A stretch of DNA of 18,591 nucleotides from Ruminococcus flavefaciens (GTDB lineage: Bacteria; Bacillota; Clostridia; Oscillospirales; Ruminococcaceae). Below the pieces are notes generated by a model. The model had not been told where the DNA came from, did no database searches, and was given only the letters and a program-made list of their open reading frames with translations. Location of the stretch: the NCBI GenBank assembly GCA_002350065.1, contig DEDQ01000045.1, positions 620 through 19,210 of the forward strand, read 5' to 3'. The translations under genes and the position numbers were made by a program. Below are positions 1-7,799 of this stretch, piece by piece; the stretch's first letter is position 1; the number at the start of each line of letters is the position of its first letter.

Positions 1-1329
1 GTTTACCACTTCGCACATATCGGCAACCTCAGAAGCTACATCATGGAGGATATCCTCGAGAAATACCTCCGCTTCACAGGTCTCGACGTCAAGCGCGTCA
101 TGAATATCACTGACGTCGGTCACCTCACCAGCGACGGCGATACCGGCGACGATAAAATGCTCAAAGGCGCTAAGCGCGAGCATAAAACAGTTATGGAGAT
201 AGCTAAGTTCTACACCGACGCTTTCTTCGCTGACTGTGCTAAGCTCAATATCAAAACTCCCGACGTCGTTGTTCCTGCTACAACATATATCGACGAGTTT
301 ATCCGCGTTATTTCCTCCCTCATGGATAAGGGCTACGCTTATGAGGCTGGCGGAAATATCTACTTCGATACCTCCAAGCTCGAGAAATACTACGTCTTCA
401 ACGACTTCAAGGAGGAGGACCTCGCTGTCGGCGTCCGCGAGGGCGTCGAGGAGGACGGCAACAAGCGCAATAAGGCTGATTTCGTCCTCTGGTTCACTAA
501 GTCCAAATTCGACGACCAGGAGCTTAAATGGGAAAGTCCCTGGGGAGTCGGCTATCCCGGCTGGCATATCGAGTGCTCATGCATCAGCATGAAAAATCTC
601 GGCGAATACCTCGATATCCACTGCGGCGGCATCGACAACGCTTTCCCGCACCATACAAACGAGATCGCTCAGTCGGAGGCTTACCTCGGTCATAAGTGGT
701 GCAACTACTGGTTCCACGTTCTCCACCTTAACACCAACAGCGGCAAGATGAGCAAGTCGAGCGGAGAATTCCTCACTGTTTCACTCCTTGAGGAAAAAGG
801 CTATGACCCGCTGGTTTACCGCTTCTTCTGCCTCCAGTCGCATTACCGCAAGTCCCTCGTCTTTACGTGGGATAACCTCGACAACGCTAAGCTGACTTTC
901 GATAAGCTCATCGCTAAGATAGCTCCGCTGACCGCTGACAGGTCCGGCGATATCGACAAGGCTGAATATGACCGCCTTATGGCTGCTTTCAATGAGGCTC
1001 TCGGCAACGATATCAATACCGCTATGGGTATAACCGTAGTGTATGACGTCCTCAAATCGGGCGCGAACAATGCTACTAAGCTCGCTCTCATAGGCGAATT
1101 CGACAAGGTGCTCGGTCTCGACCTCATCAAAAAGGCTGAGGAAAAAGCCGCTTCCGCCGGCAGTGACAACTCCGATATACCCGCTGAGGTGTTAGAGCTC
1201 GCTGAACAGCGCAAGGCTGCCCGCAAGGAGAAGAATTTCGCCCTCGCTGATGAGCTCCGCGACAAAATCGCCGCTCTTGGCTATGAGATAAAGGAGACCC
1301 GTCAGGGTACTGAGATAAACAAGCTTTAA
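1..1329 (+). CDS. cysS: Cysteinyl-tRNA synthetase, 5'-truncated by the window edge
   Basis: Class I aminoacyl-tRNA synthetase that charges tRNA-Cys in the cytoplasm. The reading frame is open from base 1, and the first codons give VYHFAHIGN, the class I HIGH signature (HIGN at 16-27), so the gene starts outside the window; I estimate about 30 residues are missing. The KMSKS loop is at 745-759. The zinc-site neighbourhood is visible as GWHIEC followed about 25 residues later by FPHHTNEIAQSE, matching the Cys/His/Glu ligands of the family. The C-terminal part has the usual helical anticodon-binding region, ending with a typical DELRDKIAALGYEI segment. The 442 residues present fit a normal-length enzyme (about 460-470). 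The ATG at 43 is internal, not the start. Identity is secure; only the N-terminus is unseen. Confidence 0.97.
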   Translation, partial: VYHFAHIGNLRSYIMEDILEKYLRFTGLDVKRVMNITDVGHLTSDGDTGDDKMLKGAKREHKTVMEIAKFYTDAFFADCAKLNIKTPDVVVPATTYIDEFIRVISSLMDKGYAYEAGGNIYFDTSKLEKYYVFNDFKEEDLAVGVREGVEEDGNKRNKADFVLWFTKSKFDDQELKWESPWGVGYPGWHIECSCISMKNLGEYLDIHCGGIDNAFPHHTNEIAQSEAYLGHKWCNYWFHVLHLNTNSGKMSKSSGEFLTVSLLEEKGYDPLVYRFFCLQSHYRKSLVFTWDNLDNAKLTFDKLIAKIAPLTADRSGDIDKAEYDRLMAAFNEALGNDINTAMGITVVYDVLKSGANNATKLALIGEFDKVLGLDLIKKAEEKAASAGSDNSDIPAEVLELAEQRKAARKEKNFALADELRDKIAALGYEIKETRQGTEINKL

Positions 1330-1345
1330 TATCCGCAAAGATATA

Positions 1346-1373
1346 TTGATAATCTACGCTTACGGCGTATAAG
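1346..1373 (+). promoter_or_regulatory. Candidate sigma-A promoter for the DUF5684 gene
   Basis: TTGATA at 1346-1351 and TATAAG at 1368-1373 are separated by 16 bp, just after the cysS stop. This would start a transcript near 1380 and leave a leader of about 75 nt before the ATG at 1456. It is a weaker match than the other promoters in the window, and readthrough from cysS is an alternative. Confidence 0.4.
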
Positions 1374-1386
1374 CTCCCCTGTTTCC

Positions 1387-1402
1387 GCCTGTGAAAACAG
1401 GC
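1387..1402 (+). terminator. Small GNRA-loop hairpin after cysS
   Basis: GCCTGT pairs with ACAGGC around a GAAA tetraloop, followed by TTTCAT. A competing pairing is CCTGTTT (1378-1384) with AAACAGG (1395-1401). The T run is short, so it may be a weak cysS terminator or a leader hairpin of the next gene. Confidence 0.35.
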
Positions 1403-1455
1403 TTTCATACAACACACGTCTTTTCAAAATCACGACAAAAAAGGAGAATTTAATC

Positions 1456-1995
1456 ATGGATAATGAAGGAATAGCAGCAATCATCGGAGCATTTTTTATC
1501 TTTTTCCTGATAATCATGCTCTTCGTACTCGCAATCGCAGTTGTGCTTATCATCGCTAAATGGAAGCTCTACGAAAAAGCCGGTGAGCCCGGCTGGTCGG
1601 CTATAGTCCCCATTTACAACACGCTCCAGCTCGCTAAGATAGCAACAGGCGAATTCCACCTCGGCATCGTATGGCTCATTCTTATGGGCGTAAACTCTCT
1701 CGGTACAACTATCCAGAATGCGGCTAACATGATAGCCAATACCAGCGACGGCGCTATGGGCTTTATCGCCGTTATAGGTCTTCCCTTCTCTCTCGTAGGC
1801 ATTGTCGCTGCTCTCGGCGCTACTGTACTCGGAGGCTACCTCAACTATATGTTCACTAAGTCTTTCGGTCAGAGCGATACAATGTGCATTCTCTCAATTT
1901 TCTTCGCTCCTATCATCTTCCTGATAATGGCATTCAAGAGCGATGTTCAGTATGTTGGTCCTCAGGGTAATCTCAGACTCTGGAAGAAAAAGTAA
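1456..1995 (+). CDS. DUF5684-type small integral membrane protein
   Basis: A 179-residue polytopic membrane protein of unknown function. A long hydrophobic helix occupies residues 6-34, followed by WKLYEKAGEPGW (36-47) and a short amphipathic stretch. More hydrophobic helices follow at about 69-85, 100-125 and 143-160, then a basic C-terminus ending WKKK. The W-K-x-Y/F-E-K-A-G-x-P-G-W signature after the first helix is what I associate with DUF5684 proteins of Firmicutes, often misannotated as signal peptidases; here there is no Ser-Lys or Ser-His motif. AAGGAGAA ends about 8 nt before the ATG, supporting this start. It stands alone between cysS and a convergent terminator. Confidence 0.8.
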   Translation: MDNEGIAAIIGAFFIFFLIIMLFVLAIAVVLIIAKWKLYEKAGEPGWSAIVPIYNTLQLAKIATGEFHLGIVWLILMGVNSLGTTIQNAANMIANTSDGAMGFIAVIGLPFSLVGIVAALGATVLGGYLNYMFTKSFGQSDTMCILSIFFAPIIFLIMAFKSDVQYVGPQGNLRLWKKK

Positions 1996-2012
1996 TCCGG
2001 ATATCATTATCA

Positions 2013-2043
2013 AAAAAGCCATGGTCTTTGACCATGGCTTTTT
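2013..2043. terminator. Bidirectional Rho-independent terminator
   Basis: A 14-bp perfect stem, AAAAAGCCATGGTC (2013-2026) with its complement (2030-2043), around a TTT loop. The A tract on one side and T tract on the other make it work in both directions, between the DUF5684 gene (ends 1995) and the convergent prsW-like gene (ends 2047). Confidence 0.9.
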
Positions 2044-2046
2044 CCT

Positions 2047-2787
2047 TTACCGGCGCATCCCTGTGTATACAGGAGGCTCTGCCGGCACATTTACCGGTGA
2101 ATCCTCGCGTGAGAGCTTGTTCACTACAAGGAATCCAAGAACAGTTAATATAACATCGAATCCGAGGAATATGAATATGAACAGCCAGTTCTGCATGAAC
2201 AGACAAAAATCGTAGAATCCGTGTATCAGTATCGGCAGGATAAGCGATATGCAGAAGCTCACTATCGTTAATCCGACCTTTTTCGAGCAGAATGCCTTCT
2301 TCGCTATTCCGTAATGATATCCCATGAATACCGCAAACAATGTGTGCCCCGGGACTGACGTCAGCGCTCGCAGTATCGCCGTCGAGAAGCCTCCGTCAAA
2401 GACGTAGAGTATATTCTCCAGCGCTGCGAATCCCAGCGAAACTGATACCGCATATACCACCGCGTCATACGTGTAGTTGAATTCCTTCGACCACCATGAG
2501 CTCAGCAGCAGGACCGTGTATTTGCAGCCCTCCTCGGCAAGCGCTACGATGCAGAAGGCGTCGATGAATTTGTATATCGGTCCCTCGGAATCAAAGACAA
2601 AGCCAACTACCGCTCCGCCTATCATCTCCATTATTGCCGCGGGAATAGTCGTTAAGGCTCCTAAAAATGCCATGAGCAGCAGCAGCTTCATCGGCTCCGG
2701 CTCGACCTTGTCCTTCTTGCGTATGTAGAAAAATAACAGCACCGCCGGCGCTAATGCCGCCGATAAAAGATATCTTGCTTTGAACAT
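2047..2787 (-). CDS. prsW: PrsW family intramembrane metalloprotease
   Basis: A 246-residue polytopic membrane protein with the PrsW-type glutamic protease layout: EEGCK at residues 85-89 (EExxK motif), FAALEN at 120-125, HTLFAVFMG at 148-156 and HGFYD at 189-193. These four membrane-buried motifs define the PrsW/CPBP clan. Bacillus subtilis PrsW cleaves the anti-sigma factor RsiW, but no sigma/anti-sigma pair is visible here, so the substrate is unknown. A GGAGGG ribosome binding site lies 5 nt before the ATG. It is the last gene of the minus-strand block and begins 24 nt after the third of three paralogous envelope proteins, which makes those proteins candidate substrates or partners (inference). 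The tail beyond the last helix is short and hydrophilic. The symbol is given for the family, not as a proven orthologue. Confidence 0.85.
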   Translation of the reverse strand: MFKARYLLSAALAPAVLLFFYIRKKDKVEPEPMKLLLLMAFLGALTTIPAAIMEMIGGAVVGFVFDSEGPIYKFIDAFCIVALAEEGCKYTVLLLSSWWSKEFNYTYDAVVYAVSVSLGFAALENILYVFDGGFSTAILRALTSVPGHTLFAVFMGYHYGIAKKAFCSKKVGLTIVSFCISLILPILIHGFYDFCLFMQNWLFIFIFLGFDVILTVLGFLVVNKLSREDSPVNVPAEPPVYTGMRR

Positions 2788-2811
2788 TTTATCCCTCCGT
2801 TGATATGGTTT

Positions 2812-3588
2812 TTATCTGGCTATCTTCTGGTCTCTTTCAAATTCCTGATATGCGCTGACCGCATCTGACATGAGCTGCTTTTTCTCCTCCTCGTCGTAGG
2901 GAGTGAGCTCTGAAAGCGAAGTCGGAGATGCATCGGCAAGTATCCTGCTGCCGTTGCCTACTCCTGTTTTCACTTCGACATAAAGCATGAGAGTTTCACT
3001 GCGGAAATTGTGCCACTCCTCGTTGTAGCTCTCACACTTGCTGGCTGGCGCCATGCCGTATTTCTCGGCGAGGTCATAGATGAAGCCTGCCGCCTCCTCA
3101 GCCTGCTTTTCGTTCGTAACGTAAAAGCTGAAATGCTGAGAAGAGCCGAATTCAAAATCATAGCCCGAACGCTCTATCTCGTCCATGAAATCGTTGTCCG
3201 TAAGTAATACCTCCGGCATATAGTAATCGGTCACAGCGTAGTGTCCGTTAAACATATAGCCGTGCTGGAAGGTCTGCTTGACCTCGAAATTCACGCCGTC
3301 GCTGTCGGAATAGGTGTAGATATATTCAGTATCGTAATCGCTGAGCTTATTCTCCCTCTCGCTGATAAAGGTGAAGTCCCTGTCGTAGCGCCTTTCGAGA
3401 TATCGCTCGATGTAGTCCGCAGTGTACAGCTCCTTGCCCGTATTGTCGGGCTTGTTGTCAGCCGAGCACGACCTCATCATCAGGAAAAATGCGATGATTA
3501 TCGATGCGAGCGCGACGCCTCCCGCGATAGTCAGCACGAGTACGACGACGCCTATTGCTTTCGCAGCTTTTTCGTGTTCCTTTCCCAT
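2812..3588 (-). CDS. Membrane-anchored protein of unknown function, paralogue 3 of 3
   Basis: 258 residues. A positively charged short N-terminus is followed by a hydrophobic segment at about 11-38 ending MMRSC, which I read as a single membrane anchor with the rest outside the cell. The ectodomain begins with YTADYIERYLERRYDRDF (about 55-72), a motif shared with both upstream genes, then an aromatic strand pair ending DSDGVNFEVKQ, then TDYY and an acidic helix ending in ERSGYDFEF. The start ATG lies 3 nt after the preceding stop, with AGGTGA overlapping that stop, so translation is probably coupled. I recognise no named family. Length and domain order match paralogue 2 closely apart from the anchor. 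Confidence 0.8.
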   Translation of the reverse strand: MGKEHEKAAKAIGVVVLVLTIAGGVALASIIIAFFLMMRSCSADNKPDNTGKELYTADYIERYLERRYDRDFTFISERENKLSDYDTEYIYTYSDSDGVNFEVKQTFQHGYMFNGHYAVTDYYMPEVLLTDNDFMDEIERSGYDFEFGSSQHFSFYVTNEKQAEEAAGFIYDLAEKYGMAPASKCESYNEEWHNFRSETLMLYVEVKTGVGNGSRILADASPTSLSELTPYDEEEKKQLMSDAVSAYQEFERDQKIAR

Positions 3589-3591
3589 ACG

Positions 3592-4377
3592 TCACCTGCT
3601 TTCGCCGGTAGGGAACTCCCCGTCGATATAGCCGCGCTCGGCAAACAGCTTGTAATGCTCCTCAGCATCCGCTATGGTCTCGGCTTTTGGTCTTAGTTCG
3701 GCTTTCAACAAGGACTCAGGACCCGTGTTTACGTAGACATTGAGCCATGCAAGGTCATAGTCGTTTTTAGCCGCAATGCCCAGCTCTGCTGCATGGTGTC
3801 TGAATATGTCATTCTTTGCGCCGTACTTTTCATCGGATACAACGGGAGGGTATTTGCAGCTCCCGGCGGCTTCATACAGCACATCTGCCACGCCTGAGAT
3901 ATCCTCAAACCTTTCAGCAGTCATACGGCATATGCATATGCCGAGAGCTTGCTCTGACGTTGAAGCCTCTGCCTCAAGCTCATACTTATAGCCCGATTCG
4001 TCCAGCTTTGCAAGGAATCCCTTATCCGCAAACATACGCGCGGCTTGGTAGTTGTCCTCAACGGTGTAATATCTCGGACTCATCATTCCTCCAGCTTCAT
4101 ACTCTTGCAAAACATTCGTTTTCACGTCGTTCTTATCAGTATAGATGTATATCGTTTGGGGAAAATACTTGTTCGAGTTGTCATCATACTGCTCCACGAA
4201 TGTAAAATCGGTATCATAGCTCTCTTCAAGCCATTTCTCGATGAAATCGACGGTATAGGGCTTTTTACCATTATTCTCGGCAGTAAGTGCAAGATAGACG
4301 GATATCACCGCCACAAGACCTCCAGTGACACCAACAGCTATTGCAGCTTTGCATATTGCAGATTTCCACTTTCTCAT
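3592..4377 (-). CDS. Membrane-anchored protein of unknown function, paralogue 2 of 3
   Basis: 261 residues with an N-terminal membrane anchor or uncleaved signal at about 9-32 and no lipobox cysteine. The shared motif is YTVDFIEKWLEESYDTDF at about 41-58, followed by the TIYIYTDKNDV strand region and a helix ending LDESGYKYE. It also has a sequence rich in Cys, ICICRM, in the middle domain. A GGAG element lies about 10 nt before the ATG, inside the end of the upstream gene, whose stop is only 1 nt away. It is clearly homologous to its two neighbours by motif order, but identity is low outside the motifs. Function unknown; no family recognised. Confidence 0.8.
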   Translation of the reverse strand: MRKWKSAICKAAIAVGVTGGLVAVISVYLALTAENNGKKPYTVDFIEKWLEESYDTDFTFVEQYDDNSNKYFPQTIYIYTDKNDVKTNVLQEYEAGGMMSPRYYTVEDNYQAARMFADKGFLAKLDESGYKYELEAEASTSEQALGICICRMTAERFEDISGVADVLYEAAGSCKYPPVVSDEKYGAKNDIFRHHAAELGIAAKNDYDLAWLNVYVNTGPESLLKAELRPKAETIADAEEHYKLFAERGYIDGEFPTGESR

Positions 4378-4378
4378 G

Positions 4379-5077
4379 CTATCTTATCTCCACACTGTTT
4401 CCGGCTTTCGGATACTCTCGGTTGGACTTGTATGCGCTCTGGTTGGCTTCGATGAACTCCGGAAGCGAAATGATATACGGCTGCTCGCCCTCCCTGACAG
4501 ATGGGATATTAATATATGAAAGCGGTCGGCGCTCTTCATCGTAAAGCGCGATGTGCGGCGACATACTCCCGAATCTGAAGTCTCCCTCATCGAATGCGGA
4601 AGCATCTCCGGCTTTATCTATGCGATAGCTGTCTGCGATGCTGTGAAGCACCTCGGAGGCTTTCGGGATATCGTCATAGGAGCGGACATTCATATAAATG
4701 CCGCAGGTTATGCCGTCATCATTTTTGAAAGAATACTCAAAGCCCGAATCGTCGAGCTTTTTTTGTACCTCTTCATCGGCGGCGAGCTTAGCGCAGTCGT
4801 AGTAGTCTGTAATGCGGTAGTCTGCGCCGATGACCACTTCACTCTTTGACTTTTTGACAACGGTCTCGATGCCGCTGCTGTCCTTGAAGGTGTATGCTTC
4901 GATATCGCTCCCCTCCGGACCGAACTCGCCGACATAGCTGAAATCCGTGCCGTAGCAGGTCTCGAGATAGTTTTCGATATACTCGGGAGAAAACGGCTCA
5001 GCTGCGTTATTGCTTCCGCAGCCGGCAAGCACTGCTGATACTGCAAGTAAAACGAGAAAGGCTTTGTTCCTTTTCAT
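4379..5077 (-). CDS. Lipoprotein of unknown function, paralogue 1 of 3
   Basis: 232 residues starting with a classic lipoprotein signal peptide: MKRNK, a hydrophobic core, then the lipobox LAGC with Cys20 as the lipidated residue. The mature protein opens with PEYIENYLETCYGTDFSYV (31-49), the motif common to all three paralogues, followed by YTFKDSSGIETVVKK, ITDYY and LDDSGFEYSF. It is therefore the same fold with a lipid anchor in place of a membrane helix. The start has a weak GAGG element about 7 nt upstream. It is the first gene of a tight run (gaps of 1, 3 and 24 nt) leading to the PrsW-like protease; no convincing promoter was found between it and glyS, so readthrough from glyS is possible. 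Function unknown. Confidence 0.82.
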   Translation of the reverse strand: MKRNKAFLVLLAVSAVLAGCGSNNAAEPFSPEYIENYLETCYGTDFSYVGEFGPEGSDIEAYTFKDSSGIETVVKKSKSEVVIGADYRITDYYDCAKLAADEEVQKKLDDSGFEYSFKNDDGITCGIYMNVRSYDDIPKASEVLHSIADSYRIDKAGDASAFDEGDFRFGSMSPHIALYDEERRPLSYINIPSVREGEQPYIISLPEFIEANQSAYKSNREYPKAGNSVEIR

Positions 5078-5150
5078 GTTTTTGCCTCATATATGGCTGT
5101 CGAGGACACCAGCCCCTGCAAATGCTGATATTGCGTCAGCTATACAGAGG

Positions 5151-5212
5151 ACGGCGTCCCCGACGTCCCGTTGATATTTGATATTCTGCGGAACGCCGTG
5201 GACGGCGTTCCC
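5151..5212. repeat. Pair of GC-rich palindromes, REP-like
   Basis: Downstream of glyS, GGAACGCCG (5190-5198) pairs with CGGCGTTCC (5203-5211) around TGGA. About 20 bp away, 5151-5170 holds a related element in which GGACGGCGTCC is itself palindromic and is followed by CCGACGTCCC. Read on the minus strand both copies contain GGRACGCCGTCC. No T run follows, so it is a poor terminator. It resembles a dispersed intergenic palindromic repeat; that needs a genome-wide search. Confidence 0.5.
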
Positions 5213-5217
5213 TACAA

Positions 5218-6624
5218 TTAAAATTCGATCTTCTTCTCAAGGAATGCTACGAGGTCGTCTATTGCGATACGCTCCTGCTGCATAGTGTCGCGGTCGCGGA
5301 CTGTTACGCAGTTATCCTTCTCAATTGTGTCAAAGTCAACTGTGATGCAGAAGGGTGTTCCTATCTCGTCCTCGCGGCGGTATCTCTTGCCGATAGTTCC
5401 GGCTTCGTCGAAGTCTACCATGAACTTCTTCGAGAGCATTTCGTATACTTCCTCTGCCTTGGGTGTGAGCTTCTTTACAAGCGGAAGAACTGCACACTTG
5501 AAAGGTGCAAGTGCAGGGTGGAAACGCATTACTGTACGTGTCTCCTTCTTCTCGTTGCCGTTCTTGTCTGTGGATACGAGCTCCTCTTCGTCGTATGCCT
5601 CTGTTACAACTGAGAGGAAAAGTCTCTCTACGCCGAGTGAAGGCTCGATAACGTAGGGTATGTACTTCTCGTTTGTCTCAGGGTCAAAGTATTCCAGCGA
5701 CTTGCCGCTTGTGTTGATGTGCTGTGTGAGGTCGTAGTCTGTACGGTCTGCAACTCCCCAGAGCTCGCCCCAGCCGAACGGGAAGAGATACTCGAAGTCG
5801 GTAGTTGCCTTTGAATAGAAGCAGAGCTCCTCCTTGTCGTGGTCGCGGAGACGGATATTCTCCTCTTTGAGTCCGAGGCTGAGAAGGAAGTTCTTGCAGT
5901 AGCTTCTCCAGTAATCGAACCACTCGAGGTCTGTGCCGGGCTTGCAGAAGAATTCAAGCTCCATCTGCTCGAACTCGCGTACACGGAAGATGAAGTTGCC
6001 GGGTGTTATCTCGTTACGGAACGACTTACCTACCTGTGCTACGCCGAAAGGCACCTTTTTACGTGTTGTTCTCTGGATATTTGCGAAGTTTACAAAGATA
6101 CCCTGCGCTGTCTCGGGACGGAGATAAAGCTCTGCCTTGCTGTCCTCCGTTACGCCCTGAAAGGTCTTGAACATGAGGTTGAACTGGCGGATATCTGTGA
6201 AATTCTGCTTGCCGCAGTTCGGGCATACGATGTTCTTTTCCTTGATGTAGTCCATCATCTGCTCGTTTGACCAGCCGGCTACGTTTGTGCCGTCGAAGTC
6301 CTCGATGAGGTTGTCTGCACGGTGACGGGTCTTGCACTCCTTGCAGTCCATGAGCGGGTCTGAGAAGCCGCCGATATGTCCCGATGCTACCCATGTCTGC
6401 GGGTTCATGAGAATTGCGGAATCAAGTCCGACATTGTACTTGTTCTCCTGTACGAACTTCTTCATCCACGCGTTTTTGATGTTCTTCTTCAGCTCAACGC
6501 CGAGCGGACCGTAGTCCCATGTATTTGCGAGACCGCCGTAAATCTCGGAGCCCGGATATACAAAGCCCTTCGATTTGCAAAGGTCAACTATCTTATCCAT
6601 TACTTTTTCGTTATTTTTAAGCAT
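5218..6624 (-). CDS. glyS: Glycyl-tRNA synthetase, class II alpha2 type
   Basis: Charges tRNA-Gly in the cytoplasm. 468 residues, the usual length for the dimeric GlyQS-like enzyme of Gram-positive bacteria (not the alpha2beta2 form of E. coli). The zinc-type cysteines are CKEC (94-97) and CPNC (134-137). Class II motif 2 begins [11 protein letters not shown] at 201 and contains the substrate-binding REFEQME. Motif 3 is the later PSLGVERLF. The C-terminal third, from about FKCAVLPL, is the anticodon-binding domain. I keep the first ATG because AAGAGGT lies about 8 nt upstream; Met9 is a possible alternative. It has its own promoter and a leader of only about 30 nt. Confidence 0.97.
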   Translation of the reverse strand: MLKNNEKVMDKIVDLCKSKGFVYPGSEIYGGLANTWDYGPLGVELKKNIKNAWMKKFVQENKYNVGLDSAILMNPQTWVASGHIGGFSDPLMDCKECKTRHRADNLIEDFDGTNVAGWSNEQMMDYIKEKNIVCPNCGKQNFTDIRQFNLMFKTFQGVTEDSKAELYLRPETAQGIFVNFANIQRTTRKKVPFGVAQVGKSFRNEITPGNFIFRVREFEQMELEFFCKPGTDLEWFDYWRSYCKNFLLSLGLKEENIRLRDHDKEELCFYSKATTDFEYLFPFGWGELWGVADRTDYDLTQHINTSGKSLEYFDPETNEKYIPYVIEPSLGVERLFLSVVTEAYDEEELVSTDKNGNEKKETRTVMRFHPALAPFKCAVLPLVKKLTPKAEEVYEMLSKKFMVDFDEAGTIGKRYRREDEIGTPFCITVDFDTIEKDNCVTVRDRDTMQQERIAIDDLVAFLEKKIEF

Positions 6625-6660
6625 TTGACTTACCTCTTTCAGACAAAATTATCACTACTT

Positions 6661-6689
6661 ATTTTACATCATAAATGAAGAAAAGTCAA
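6661..6689 (-). promoter_or_regulatory. Sigma-A promoter of glyS
   Basis: On the minus strand, TTGACT (6684-6689) and TAAAAT (6661-6666) are 17 bp apart. Transcription would begin near 6654, about 30 nt before the glyS ATG, which leaves no room for a T-box leader. Confidence 0.75.
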
Positions 6690-6800
6690 TACTAATTGCC
6701 GGAAAAAGTGTTCTTCCTGCTGTTGATGCGCAATTTGCGGACGCCGGAATCGCTTTCGGGAATGCTGTGGAAATTAAAGGGCAGATAATATCCCTAACTA
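6690..6800. other. Spacer between the divergent glyS and nadA promoters
   Basis: About 110 bp with no plausible gene, hairpin terminator or repeat that I can see. I looked for an inverted repeat that might serve an NAD-responsive repressor and found no convincing one. Confidence 0.4.
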
Positions 6801-6829
6801 TTGATATTTATACTTTTATATGTTATAAT
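6801..6829 (+). promoter_or_regulatory. Sigma-A promoter of the nadA operon
   Basis: TTGATA (6801-6806) and a perfect TATAAT (6824-6829) with 17 bp between them; the TGT before the -10 gives an extended -10. Transcription would start near 6836, a leader of about 36 nt before nadA. Confidence 0.85.
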
Positions 6830-6871
6830 GAAAAGGATAAGTTTTTCTTTGCACAGTAAAGGAGTATGCAT

Positions 6872-7798
6872 ATGACAGTTCGCGAATTACAGGATAAAAT
6901 ATTACAGCTCAAAAAAGAGACCGATACCGCTATCCTCGCTCATAGCTATCAGGCGCGTGAGATAGTCGAAATTGCCGATTTTACCGGCGACAGCTACAAG
7001 CTCAGCGTTGACGCGACTAAGACCTCTGCGAAAAATATCATCTTCTGCGGCGTTCACTTTATGGCTGAAACTGCTAAAATGCTCTCGCCGCAAAAACGAG
7101 TTTTCCTCGCTAACAAGGACGCCGGCTGCCCTATGGCTGAGCAGATGGACCGCGACCTCATCTCTCAGATACACGCTATGGAGCCAGACCGCACTGTTGT
7201 CGCTTATATCAATACTACTGCCTCGCTTAAAACAGTCTGCGATGTGTGCGTTACATCTTCAAGTGCGCTCCGTATCGTAAGGGCTCTCGATAACGATAAA
7301 ATTCTCTTTATCCCCGACTGCAACCTCGGAAGCTGGGTGCAGAAGCAATGTCCCGAAAAGGATATCAAGCTCCTCAGCGGCGGATGTCCCACTCATGCGG
7401 CTCTAACCGTTGCCGAAGTCAAAAAGGCTAAGGAAGAACACCCGAATGCACTCTTCCTCGTTCACCCCGAATGTGTCCCTGCTGTTACCGAGCTTGCCGA
7501 CTATGTCGGCTCGACAAGCGGTATCATGGACTTTGCCAAAAATTCAGACGCAAAGGAGTTCATCATCGGCACCGAGACCTCTATCGCCGAGCATTTGCAG
7601 TACGACTGCCCCGATAAGAAATTCTACCCCGTTACTAAAAATATCGTCTGCCGCAATATGAAGCTCACTACCCTCCCCGACGTTTATAATACCATCCTCG
7701 GTATGGACAACGGTGAGGCGTTCGAGATGCTCATGAGCGATGAGCTTATCGCCTCTGCAAGAAAATGCATCGACGAGATGATTCGCCTCGGAGGCTGA
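6872..7798 (+). CDS. nadA: Quinolinate synthase A
   Basis: A [4Fe-4S] enzyme that condenses iminoaspartate with dihydroxyacetone phosphate to give quinolinate in de novo NAD synthesis. 308 residues. Family motifs appear in order: AHSYQ, GDS, FCGVHFMAETAK, GCPMAEQ, YINTTA, CVTSSSA, SGGCPTH, HPEC, GSTSG, GTET and VCRNMK. The three cluster cysteines are Cys59, Cys172 and Cys260 (from this start). I choose the ATG at 6872 rather than 6866 because AAAGGAG ends at 6864, only 1 nt before the first ATG but 7 nt before the second. The first gene of an operon; hydE begins 1 nt after its stop. The partner genes nadB and nadC are not in the window. Confidence 0.95.
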   Translation: MTVRELQDKILQLKKETDTAILAHSYQAREIVEIADFTGDSYKLSVDATKTSAKNIIFCGVHFMAETAKMLSPQKRVFLANKDAGCPMAEQMDRDLISQIHAMEPDRTVVAYINTTASLKTVCDVCVTSSSALRIVRALDNDKILFIPDCNLGSWVQKQCPEKDIKLLSGGCPTHAALTVAEVKKAKEEHPNALFLVHPECVPAVTELADYVGSTSGIMDFAKNSDAKEFIIGTETSIAEHLQYDCPDKKFYPVTKNIVCRNMKLTTLPDVYNTILGMDNGEAFEMLMSDELIASARKCIDEMIRLGG

Positions 7799-7799
7799 T

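Noticed and set aside
1456-1995. Signal peptidase assignment for the 179-residue membrane protein
   Set aside because: Relatives are sometimes labelled this way, but no Ser-Lys or Ser-His catalytic motif is present.
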